A stretch of 64,000 bases of DNA from positions 558,001 to 622,000 of the forward strand of contig NZ_ANAH02000004.1 in the NCBI RefSeq assembly GCF_000335475.2, written 5' to 3'. Within the stretch, counting starts at the first letter, position 1. Each line of letters opens with the position of its first letter. Origin of the DNA: Cystobacter fuscus DSM 2262. GTDB lineage: Bacteria; Myxococcota; Myxococcia; Myxococcales; Myxococcaceae. Made by a program: the position numbers and the translations under genes. The notes beneath the pieces were generated by a model, which worked only from the letters and a program-made list of their open reading frames with translations, ran no database searches and was not told where the DNA came from. Positions 39,624-47,344 of the stretch are shown here, in pieces.

Positions 39624-40235
39624 ATGACGGAGTACCAGCAGACCAATGAGCCAGTTGGAGAAGTGACGGAAATCAAAGAGATCGGGGACCATGCGGTGGA
39701 GTTCGCCAAAGATACCCATGCCAACCTTCAAGATATGATCAAAGTGGCGGATGCGAAGGCCACCAGCTTTGTTGCGCTGCAGGCCCTTGTTCTTGTCATC
39801 CTCGGCAGCAGCCTTGGGCAAGATATTACCAAGAGTATCCGCGATGGGGGTTCTAGCGCGCTGGTGTTGGTGGTCTTTGGTGCCCTAGTGCTGCTGAGCA
39901 CGAGCCTCTCTACAGGCCTGTGCCTTCTCGTGTTGTTGCCGCGCAGTCCGAAACACATCCGCGCCCCGGCGGGTGCCCGTGGGCTTTTGTGGATTGACGC
40001 CATAAACGGCGGTCAAGTTACGCCTGATTCCTATCTTGCAGCGCTGATGAGGACTGGCCCTAGAGAGCGTCTGGCAGATCTTGCTTTCGAGAATCTGAAG
40101 ATCGCTTGGATTTTAAGGAGAAAATTCTACTTCCTCAGCAAGGCGGCACCTGTCGTCGCAATTTCCTTTATCACCTGGAGCTTGCTGATTGTTGTCGCAG
40201 TCATTGCTCCACCCAGTAGCGTTGTTGCGCAGTAG
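39624..40235 (+). CDS. Pycsar-like membrane effector (PycTM/DUF5706-like)
   Basis: 203 residues with GGAGG about 12 bp before the ATG. 'HANLQDMIKVADAKATSFVA' matches the helix before the first membrane segment of Pycsar TM effectors (A-D-x-K-A motif). Hydrophobic segments at about 50-66, 77-108 and 174-198. In Pycsar, a cyclic pyrimidine nucleotide made by the cyclase triggers such a protein to damage the inner membrane and abort phage infection. First gene of the operon, 33 bp before the cyclase. Confidence 0.78.
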   Translation: MTEYQQTNEPVGEVTEIKEIGDHAVEFAKDTHANLQDMIKVADAKATSFVALQALVLVILGSSLGQDITKSIRDGGSSALVLVVFGALVLLSTSLSTGLCLLVLLPRSPKHIRAPAGARGLLWIDAINGGQVTPDSYLAALMRTGPRERLADLAFENLKIAWILRRKFYFLSKAAPVVAISFITWSLLIVVAVIAPPSSVVAQ

Positions 40236-40268
40236 GTACCCCCAACTCGTAGATGGAGATGCATTCAT

Positions 40269-41714
40269 ATGGCATGGAATCGTAAAGCGGCGCGCGAGCG
40301 CATCCTCAAGGCGTACGAGGAGTATAAGGACCTTGAAGTGAAGCCCCTGTCGCGGGAGATGGATTTGCGCAACTTGGCGCGTAACCAAGCTCGCATTGTC
40401 AAGGGCGTACATTTGTACATCGACCCGGTGAACTTCTTTGTGCTGCTCAAAGAGGCGCGAGAGGATAAGGCGAAGTTGAAGAAGTTGCTGCGCCACGTTC
40501 ATATCTACCAGCGGCTCCTGTCCTGGCTGCTGGAGGACTATGATGGCGGTCAGCGGGTGCACTTCCAGGGAGGGAGACTGCACGCTGTCTTCTACAAGCC
40601 GTATGATACGACGGATGTGTCGGAGCCTGACGTCAAGCGGTTGGCCGCTGCGGCGCAGTTCGTTTCGCAAGCAACTGAACTCACCAAGCTTCTTGAAGCC
40701 GAAACGGGGTATCGTTTTGAGTTGGAGGCTGGCCTGGAGTGCGGGGACGCCATCGCTACCATGAACGGAAGGGTAGGCAGCAGCGAGCTGCTTTTCATTG
40801 GCGCACCGGCTAATGATGCTGCCAAGTTGCTGACTGGCAATGCAGGCGTCCACTATGGCGCTAACGCTGCTTTGCTGCGCGAGAAGTTGCCTAGTCCCGA
40901 GCCGCTGCCGGAGCGCTATAAGAAGATGGTGAAGAACGACGTCGCCGAAAACCCGATCGATCGTTTCGATATCTTCGTCCCCGAGGTGGCCCTCGATTTT
41001 GAAGCCCTCGGTGCGAGGACAGCGGATGTCCAGCCGGGAGTTACCTTGTACGGGGACATCTCCGGCTTCACCAAACACATCGCCAATCTCACTACGGATG
41101 ACGAGAAGCGCGAGGCGCTGCGCGCATTTCACGCTGCCCGTAGCGAGATGCACCACGTGGTGGTGGCCGACTACAACGGCGACTTCATTCAATACCAGGG
41201 AGATCGCATCCAGGGCCTTTTCTACGAGGCGAAGTCTAGCGGGCGGTACGCCTCCAAGAGTATTGAGGCAGCTGCTGCCCTGCAGGACGCCTTTGCCATT
41301 TGCCGTGAGGTGCTGCCGGGCTTTGCGAAGCTTGGCATGGCCTGTGGTGCTGCGGCTGGGCGCGTCTTTGTCACCCAGGTGGGTATCAAGGGCGACCGAG
41401 AGTTGCTCGCCCTTGGCCAGTCCGTGGCGCGCGCCTCTCAGTTGCAGGATGAGATGGGCGCTGGCCTGACGGCCATCAACGCCAAGCTGTGGGCGCTGTT
41501 GGAGAAGGACCTCCAGGAGCGTTTCAAGGCGATTGTTGGCGTTGAGGATGCCTACATGGCTCACCTCTGCATGGACGTTATCGAAGCGCTTGATGCGGCG
41601 AAGGTGTACACCGGTCGCGTGCGGATCGAGGGCTCCCCATCGGTGAGCGCTCGTGTTGTGTCGGCGCCTACTACCGGCGTCCAGCCCACCAAGTCTTGGT
41701 GCCCCGTCAAGTGA
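40269..41714 (+). CDS. Fused two-domain class III nucleotide cyclase (PycC-like)
   Basis: 481 residues holding two cyclase homology domains. The C-terminal domain (about 255-450) has both metal Asp residues, D263 in 'LYGDISGFTKHI' and D312 in 'QYQGDRIQGLF', but has A387 and Q391 where class III enzymes need Asn and Arg. The N-terminal domain (about 45-205) keeps only D52 ('YIDPVNFF') and has G102 at the second Asp ('FQGGRL'), yet carries N182 and K186 with the right four-residue spacing ('APANDAAKL'). Together they make one composite site, like mammalian C1/C2. Product unknown; cCMP or cUMP expected if Pycsar. A flexible tail of about 30 residues ends the protein. Confidence 0.82.
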   Translation: MAWNRKAARERILKAYEEYKDLEVKPLSREMDLRNLARNQARIVKGVHLYIDPVNFFVLLKEAREDKAKLKKLLRHVHIYQRLLSWLLEDYDGGQRVHFQGGRLHAVFYKPYDTTDVSEPDVKRLAAAAQFVSQATELTKLLEAETGYRFELEAGLECGDAIATMNGRVGSSELLFIGAPANDAAKLLTGNAGVHYGANAALLREKLPSPEPLPERYKKMVKNDVAENPIDRFDIFVPEVALDFEALGARTADVQPGVTLYGDISGFTKHIANLTTDDEKREALRAFHAARSEMHHVVVADYNGDFIQYQGDRIQGLFYEAKSSGRYASKSIEAAAALQDAFAICREVLPGFAKLGMACGAAAGRVFVTQVGIKGDRELLALGQSVARASQLQDEMGAGLTAINAKLWALLEKDLQERFKAIVGVEDAYMAHLCMDVIEALDAAKVYTGRVRIEGSPSVSARVVSAPTTGVQPTKSWCPVK

Positions 41715-42409
41715 CGCGCGAAGAACTCATTGATGAGGCCCTCGTCCGGTACCCGCGCTGGCGTGCTGTCCACAAGCCCGATGGCACGTGGCTGGTGGGG
41801 CACATTGTCATATCCAGCCCCAGTGGGCGGAATTTCCGATTTCGGATGCGGGTATTTGTCCCGCTACGCTTCCCGCATCCGAGTGCACATCCCACCGCGC
41901 GCATCGTCAAGCATAACGTGGGGGTACATTTGGGCGCGGATGCGCACGTGGGGCTAGACGGAACCTTGTGCGTGCAGATGCCGGAGCGGCACGAGATCAA
42001 CTACCACGAGGTTGGCCTCATTGGTTTCCTCGAGCAAATGGTGCTCCACCTGGATAGGGCACGTATCTATGCCTTCACAGGAAGCTACCCCGGTGAGGCG
42101 TACTCCCATGGAGACAAGGGACGTCGGGAGTACCAGCGCGAGATTCGCCAGTTGCGCGCGGAGTTCGCTCAAAAATGCGCTCCTCTCATCGCGCATTTGC
42201 CCGAACCACTGCGACACTACGCCGATCCTCGTGTTCCCATGTTACCGCATCGGTCGTGGTGCCCCTGCGACTCTGGCGCGCGTTTTGGCGAGTGCCACAG
42301 GTTAGACATCACGAATGTCCGAATGCGCGTAGCCGAACTAGGAGTGCCGCCGGAGATTCCTATTCCTAAGGGCCGATGCAATCCCTTCATTCCTCCCAGG
42401 CGTCGGTAG
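41711..42409 (+). CDS. E2 (ubiquitin-conjugating)-like protein with SEC-C-type zinc motif
   Basis: 232 residues from a GTG at 41711 in a GTGA overlap with the cyclase stop; a GTG at 41699 is an alternative. Residues about 20-140 follow prokaryotic E2/UBC-like proteins: 'FVPLRFPHPSAHPTARI', 'VGVHLGADAHVGLDGTLCVQM' with candidate catalytic C87, then 'GFLEQMVLHLDRARIYAFTGSYPGEA'. The tail has C184, C186, C195 and H196 in 'CPCDSGARFGECH', a SEC-C-like zinc site. E2 partners are known for CBASS cyclases (Cap2), not as a standard Pycsar part. No E1-like or JAB gene is nearby. Confidence 0.75.
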   Translation: MTREELIDEALVRYPRWRAVHKPDGTWLVGHIVISSPSGRNFRFRMRVFVPLRFPHPSAHPTARIVKHNVGVHLGADAHVGLDGTLCVQMPERHEINYHEVGLIGFLEQMVLHLDRARIYAFTGSYPGEAYSHGDKGRREYQREIRQLRAEFAQKCAPLIAHLPEPLRHYADPRVPMLPHRSWCPCDSGARFGECHRLDITNVRMRVAELGVPPEIPIPKGRCNPFIPPRRR

Positions 42410-42560
42410 CTGGACGGGAACCAAGGAGGCACAAGGTCCATATGGCCTTAGTACTACTCGGTCACTTCGAGCGCCCTCCGAGGAGGCTTTTCCCTCGACG
42501 TTCTGTAGTGCCCCTGGGTAGGTGACCAAGTCGTATTGAAGAGGAATGATTCGCGCGCCT

Positions 42561-42585
42561 TCACTCCATCGTGAAGGACGCGTGC
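42561..42585. repeat. att-like direct repeat, right copy
   Basis: Last eight codons (including stop) of the GH3 glucosidase gene; matches 36997-37021 at 23 of 25 positions. Integration would have rebuilt the gene end here. Confidence 0.7.
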
Positions 42586-44831
42586 CGGGTGGCCTCCGAG
42601 CTGTCTCCCACCCAGAGCTCATAGCGGGTGCCGGGCTCCACCACGCGGGTCGCGCGAGCATCGAAGAAGGACAGCTCCTGGAAGCCCAGGGGGAACTCCA
42701 GCTCGCGCGACTCGCCGGGCGCGAGCGTGACGCGCTGGAAGCCCACGAGCTGGCGCACGGGCTGCGCGGTGCTCGTGCCCAGGATGCGCAGATAGAGCTG
42801 CGCCACCACCGTGCCCGGGCGCGCGCCCGCGTTGCGCACCTGGGTCTTCACGCGCAGCACCTCCCCCCGCTGTTCGCGCACGGCGCGGGCCTGGAGCGAC
42901 GGGGCGCTCGGCTGGGGCGGGGAGAAGTCGAACGAGGTGTAGGAGAGTCCGTGGCCGAAGGGGTAGAGCGGCGTGTTGCGCTCGTCCAGGTAGCGCGAGA
43001 CGTACTTCTCCACCCCGTTGGAGGCGGGGCGCGTCAGGTCCGTCTGGCCCGCCGGGCGGCCGGTGTTGAGGTGGTTGTAATAGAGGGGCACCTGTCCCAG
43101 GCTCCGGGGGAAGGTGATGGGCAGCCGGGCGCTGAAGTCCACGTCGCCCCACAGCAGGTTCGCCAGCGCGGGACCGGCCTCGATGCCGGGCTGCCAGGCC
43201 TGCACGAGCGCCGCCACCTGGCGCTGGGGCTCCGTGAGGGCCAGCGGGCGGCCACTGAAGACAATCAGCACGACGGGCTTGCCGGTGGCGGCCAGCGCCT
43301 CGAGCAGTTGCAATTGATTGCCGGGCAGATCGATGCGCGTGCGGGAGGCGGCCTCACCGCTCATGTTCGTGTCCTCGCCCAGGGCGGCGATCACCACGTC
43401 CGAGGCGCGGGCCGCCGCCACCGCTTCCGCGAAGCCCGAGCTGTCCGCCGAGAGGACGTCGGTGCCCCGCGCGTGGCGCAGGGCCCCCGGGGTGCCGCGC
43501 AGCCGGTGCTCCAGGGCGGCGCGCAGCGTCACCACGTCCCTGGGGTCGCCCTTGCCATTCCACGTCCCCAGCATGTCGACGGGCGCGTCCGCGAGCGGGC
43601 CGACGAGGGCCACCTTCCGGCCCGGGGAGAGCGGCAGCACGCCTCCCTTGTTCTCGAGCAGGACGATGGACTCCTCCGCCAGGCGCCGGGCCAGCTCGCG
43701 CTTCTCCGGGGTGGCCACGTAGGCCGCCACCTTCTCGTCCACGTAGGGGTGCTCGAACAGGCCGAGCGCGAACTTCACCCGCAACACGCGGCGCACGGCC
43801 TCGTCCACCACCGCCTGGGACAGCTTCCCCTCGCGCACCAGCCGGGGCAGCTCCGGCGCGTAGAGATGGGATTCCATGTCCATGTCGACGCCCGCGCCCA
43901 GCGCCTTGAGCGCGGCGGACGGGCCATCCAGGGCGATGCCGTGGTTCTTCAGCTCCGCCACCGCCGTCCAATCACTGACCACGAAGCCGTTGAAGCCCCA
44001 CTCCCCGCGCAGGATGTCCGTCAGCAGGTGGGCGTTGGCCGTGGCGGGCACCCCGTTGAGCGTGTTGAAGGCGCTCATCAGGGTCGCGCTGCCCGCCTCG
44101 ATGGCGGCCTGGTAGGGCGGCAGGTACGTCTGCCGCAGGCTCACCTCGGACATGTCGACGGTGTTGTAGTCCCGGCCCGCCTCGGCCCCGCCATAGGCGG
44201 CGAAGTGCTTCACGCTCGCCGCCACCGACGTGGACTCCGACAGCGAGGGGCCCTGGTAGCCCCGGACGTACGCGCGCGCCATGGCGGCGCCCAGGAAGGG
44301 ATCCTCCCCCGAGCCCTCGGCGACGCGGCCCCAGCGCGGGTCGCGCGCGATGTCCACCATGGGCGAGAAGACCCAGCGGATGCCCTCGGCGGCGGCCTCG
44401 GTGGCGGCTAGGTGCATGGCCTGCTCCACCAGGGCCGGATCGAAGCTCGCCGCCATGCCCAGGGGAATGGGCATCGTGGTGCGGTAGCCGTGGATGACGT
44501 CGAAGCCGAACAGCAGCGGAATCTTCAGGCGGCTCTGCTCGACCGCGATGCGTTGGTAGCGATTGGTCTCCTGGGCGCCCACCACGTTGAACATCGAGCC
44601 GACGGCGCCGGTGCGCACCAGCGTCTCGTAGTCGGAGCGGCCGGTGCCCGGTCCCGTGGGCGTTCCCACCGAGTACTGCGCGAGCTGTCCCACCTTCTCC
44701 TCGAGCGTCATCCGCGCGAGCAGGGCCTCCACCCGGCGCTGGAGCCCGCCGCCGGCGAGCTGCTCGTTCGAGGGAGCCGGGTTCCGCACGCCGCGCTTCA
44801 CCTGACTCCATTTCCGCAAACCCTTGGCCAT
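42561..44831 (-). CDS. bglX: GH3 beta-glucosidase (BglX-like)
   Basis: 756 residues. 'RMTLEEKVGQLAQYS', 'LLFGFDVIHGYRT', 'DPRWGRVAEGSGEDP' and 'SVKHFAAYGGAEAGRDYN' are GH3 N-domain signatures; the nucleophile Asp lies in 'FNGFVVSDWTAV'. The C-terminal alpha/beta and FnIII-like domains end at about 745. No signal peptide was seen on the predicted start, unlike many periplasmic BglX proteins. Follows an exported protein gene by 22 bp on the same strand. Its 3' end is the integration target of the adjacent island. Confidence 0.92.
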   Translation of the reverse strand: MAKGLRKWSQVKRGVRNPAPSNEQLAGGGLQRRVEALLARMTLEEKVGQLAQYSVGTPTGPGTGRSDYETLVRTGAVGSMFNVVGAQETNRYQRIAVEQSRLKIPLLFGFDVIHGYRTTMPIPLGMAASFDPALVEQAMHLAATEAAAEGIRWVFSPMVDIARDPRWGRVAEGSGEDPFLGAAMARAYVRGYQGPSLSESTSVAASVKHFAAYGGAEAGRDYNTVDMSEVSLRQTYLPPYQAAIEAGSATLMSAFNTLNGVPATANAHLLTDILRGEWGFNGFVVSDWTAVAELKNHGIALDGPSAALKALGAGVDMDMESHLYAPELPRLVREGKLSQAVVDEAVRRVLRVKFALGLFEHPYVDEKVAAYVATPEKRELARRLAEESIVLLENKGGVLPLSPGRKVALVGPLADAPVDMLGTWNGKGDPRDVVTLRAALEHRLRGTPGALRHARGTDVLSADSSGFAEAVAAARASDVVIAALGEDTNMSGEAASRTRIDLPGNQLQLLEALAATGKPVVLIVFSGRPLALTEPQRQVAALVQAWQPGIEAGPALANLLWGDVDFSARLPITFPRSLGQVPLYYNHLNTGRPAGQTDLTRPASNGVEKYVSRYLDERNTPLYPFGHGLSYTSFDFSPPQPSAPSLQARAVREQRGEVLRVKTQVRNAGARPGTVVAQLYLRILGTSTAQPVRQLVGFQRVTLAPGESRELEFPLGFQELSFFDARATRVVEPGTRYELWVGDSSEATRHASFTME

Positions 44832-44853
44832 TCAGGCAGCGTAGCCAATGGGT

Positions 44854-45885
44854 TCAGAAGGTGCCCATGCCAATGAGTCCGAAGGTGTGCTTCACGCGGT
44901 CCTGGCTGCCGACGAAGAGTCCGGACATCACCTGGCCGGTGCGCAGCGTGGCCGTGGCCATGAGGCGCAAGCGCGCCGTCTCCCATTGGTGGCTGATCAA
45001 GGTGTGGACGCTGAAGTTCTCGCGCCGCACTCCCGTCTCGAGCACCGTCCACAGGGCCGGATCGGCCTGATTGGAGTGCACGCCCAGGCAGAACTCGAGC
45101 CAGGACATCCGGCCCCTCAGGTTCGCCCACCGCGTGTCGAGCAGGAGCCCCTCGGCGGTGCGCGCCGCCGCGCCTCCCAGCTCGAGCTGCTCGAGGCGCA
45201 AGGTGTGCAGGGAGATCTCCGGCAGGCTCCATCGCAACGAGACGTCCGCGCGGGCGTTCTGGAAATGGCGCCCGGAACTCAGACGGACGGAGGTGTGCAG
45301 GCGCCTGTTGAGCAGGGTGCCGCTGAGCGAGATGGGCACGCCCAGGTCGTCGGCGGGCCTGGTTCCGAACTGGTGGAGCAGCCCGAGCGCCGCCGCGCTC
45401 GCGGCGATGACCGCCACCGGCTTGGGCACGCGCAGGAAGCCGAGCGTCGAGTTGAGTCCGCGCTGCAGCAGGCTGTCGGGGCCACTGAGCCTCGGGCCCA
45501 GGTCGCGCAGGCGCACCTGCTCTCCATCGGGGCCCAGGGCGAGCAGGGAGACGAGCTGCCGTCCCGCCGGGAGCTCGGACATCGTCAGGTTCTTCATGGG
45601 CTCGGAGAGCGAGTCCAGGGCGGCGCGCTGCTCGTACTGCGTCGCCGGGATGAAGCCCCAGGCCCGGGCACGGATGGCCAGGTCGAGCGAGGGCACGGTC
45701 AGCCCTCCGGCCAGGGCGCGCTCGGGGTCGGCGAGCGAGAACAGCAGCTCATCGAAGGCGGGCTGATCCGGCACGGTTGGAGGGGGAGCGAGCGGCCGAT
45801 GCAGTTCGAGTACTGTCGCCCCGGCGGGGAGCGCCCAGAGTGCCACGGTGAAGATCACCGCCCATGCTGAGGCGAATCGGCCCAT
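44854..45885 (-). CDS. Exported protein of unknown function upstream of the GH3 gene
   Basis: 343 residues from ATG 45883-45885, chosen because it opens a clear signal peptide ('WAVIFTVALWALPAGAT'). A second hydrophobic stretch near 165-180 ('VAVIAASAAALGLLHQFG'). The C-terminal 160 residues alternate hydrophobic and polar residues ('ARADVSLRWSLPEISLHTLRLEQLEL', 'LRLMATATLRTGQVMSGLFVG'), suggesting beta strands of an outer-membrane or surface protein. Probably co-transcribed with the GH3 enzyme. Confidence 0.65.
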   Translation of the reverse strand: MGRFASAWAVIFTVALWALPAGATVLELHRPLAPPPTVPDQPAFDELLFSLADPERALAGGLTVPSLDLAIRARAWGFIPATQYEQRAALDSLSEPMKNLTMSELPAGRQLVSLLALGPDGEQVRLRDLGPRLSGPDSLLQRGLNSTLGFLRVPKPVAVIAASAAALGLLHQFGTRPADDLGVPISLSGTLLNRRLHTSVRLSSGRHFQNARADVSLRWSLPEISLHTLRLEQLELGGAAARTAEGLLLDTRWANLRGRMSWLEFCLGVHSNQADPALWTVLETGVRRENFSVHTLISHQWETARLRLMATATLRTGQVMSGLFVGSQDRVKHTFGLIGMGTF

Positions 45886-46064
45886 TCTCCTTACAAGGTG
45901 TTCAGACCTTCGCTTGCCAGCAAGCAAGGCACCGCGGTCAGCTGCCTCCCTGCTGACATCTCGGGCATCACCCGCCCGTGCCCGGGGCACTTGTCGCCCC
46001 CTGCCTGCCTGGTGGGTGGAACGAGTCACCCGTGCCCGGGGCGGGGTGGCGTATCCTCGCGCCC

Positions 46065-47321
46065 ATGCACGCTCTGTTGATCGGCTCCGGCTCGCGCGGT
46101 GACTTCCAACCCATGCTCGCGCTCGCGGTGGCGCTGCGCCGGGCCGGTCACACGGTGACGCTGCTCGCCTCTCCCGTCTTCCAGGGGGAGGCCGAGGCGT
46201 TCGGCATCCCCTTCCATCCGTGTGGCCATGACGTGCGGGAGGTGCTCGCCGAGAACCGTGAGCGCACGCGCTCCCCGCTCGGCTTCGTCCGGACGCTGAA
46301 TTCCATCATCGCCAGCGAGTTCGAGCTGCAGGTGGCGCACATCGAGCCGCGGCTCCGGGGCGTGGACCTGGTGGTGGGCGGGGGCTCGACGATGGCGGCG
46401 CACCTGCTCGCGGACGCGGCCGGAGTGCCCTACCGCTACATCGGCTACACGCCGCAAATCCTTCCCTCCGCGTTCCATCCGATGTTGATGGTGCCGCTCA
46501 CCCGCTCCCCACGCGTGTTGAACCGGCTGCTCTGGGAGGCCGCGAGGCGGTTCTACAACCGGATGATGGACGCGCCCTACAACGCGCAGCGCGCGCGGCG
46601 GGGGCTCGCGCGCGACGAGGATCTCTTCGGCTCCATCTTCCCCCCGGACAAGACGCTGCTCGCGTGCGATCCGGAGCTCATGCCCGCGCCGCCCGACCTC
46701 GCCCAGGTGCCCCAGGTGGGCTCCTTCGCGCTGCCGGACGATCGGCCGCTGCCGCCCGAGGTCGAGGCGTTCCTGAGCGCCGGGCCCCCGCCCCTCTACG
46801 TGGGCTTCGGGAGCATGCCGGACGACGACCCCGCGAGCACCACGCGGCGGGTGCTCGAGGCCGCGAACAAGGCCGGGGTCCGGCTGCTCTTGTCCGCGGG
46901 GTGGGCGGGGCTCGGGGAGGGCGAGGCGCTCGGTCCCTCCGTGCGGGTGCTGGGCCCCGTGTCGCATGGGCTGCTCTTCCCGCGGCTGGCGGGCGCGGTG
47001 CACCATGGCGGGGCGGGGACCACCGCGGCGTCGGCGCGCGCGGGCATTCCCCAACTCGTGGTGCCCCACGCGTTCGACCAGTTCATGTTCGCCCACCACG
47101 TCCACCAGCGCGGCCTGGGCCCGAAGCCCCTTCCCAAGCGGGCGCTGACGGTGGAGCGGCTCGCCGAGGGACTCCGCGCGCTCGCCAGTGACGGGCCGAT
47201 GCGGGAGCGGGCCCGCGTCACGGGCGAGCACATCCGGAGCCGGGAGCCCTTGCGCGCCGCCGTCACCTGGCTCGAGAGCGCCCTGCCTGGACGCGAGGAG
47301 CGGGTGGCCCGTACCGGTTGA
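46065..47321 (+). CDS. GT1-type (UGT/MGT-like) glycosyltransferase
   Basis: 418 residues starting MHALLIGSGSRGDFQPMLAL, the N-terminal acceptor domain of sterol/macrolide-type glycosyltransferases. The C-terminal donor domain has 'PPPLYVGFGSMP' and the PSPG-like 'AVHHGGAGTTAASARAGIPQLVVPHAFDQ'. Such enzymes transfer a nucleotide-sugar donor to lipids or secondary metabolites. No biosynthetic cluster surrounds it, so the acceptor is unknown. Divergent from the exported protein gene. Confidence 0.9.
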   Translation: MHALLIGSGSRGDFQPMLALAVALRRAGHTVTLLASPVFQGEAEAFGIPFHPCGHDVREVLAENRERTRSPLGFVRTLNSIIASEFELQVAHIEPRLRGVDLVVGGGSTMAAHLLADAAGVPYRYIGYTPQILPSAFHPMLMVPLTRSPRVLNRLLWEAARRFYNRMMDAPYNAQRARRGLARDEDLFGSIFPPDKTLLACDPELMPAPPDLAQVPQVGSFALPDDRPLPPEVEAFLSAGPPPLYVGFGSMPDDDPASTTRRVLEAANKAGVRLLLSAGWAGLGEGEALGPSVRVLGPVSHGLLFPRLAGAVHHGGAGTTAASARAGIPQLVVPHAFDQFMFAHHVHQRGLGPKPLPKRALTVERLAEGLRALASDGPMRERARVTGEHIRSREPLRAAVTWLESALPGREERVARTG

Positions 47322-47322
47322 C

Positions 47323-47344
47323 GGGCCGCCTCGAGGCGCGGCCC
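47323..47344. terminator. Bidirectional hairpin between convergent genes
   Basis: GGGCCGC - 8 bases - GCGGCCC between the glycosyltransferase stop and the GH71 stop, a likely shared terminator. Confidence 0.55.

Larger units (their letters stand above)
36997..42585. mobile_element. Lower-GC defence island integrated at the 3' end of the GH3 glucosidase gene
   Basis: About 5.6 kb bounded by the 25-bp imperfect direct repeats at 36997-37021 and 42561-42585. Codon use and base composition drop sharply at both repeats (roughly half GC in places, against about 70 percent outside). Contents: sigma-like/helical/ImmA module on minus, Pycsar-like operon on plus. No integrase, transposase or inverted-repeat ends are present, so it would be a decayed or satellite element moved by a recombinase in trans. 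Duplication of a gene 3' end is the standard mark of site-specific integration. Confidence 0.65.

Noticed and set aside
39155-39724. 189-residue minus-strand frame upstream of the Pycsar-like operon
   Set aside because: It runs through the tandem repeat and the effector start, has no family resemblance, and its coding bias is poor.
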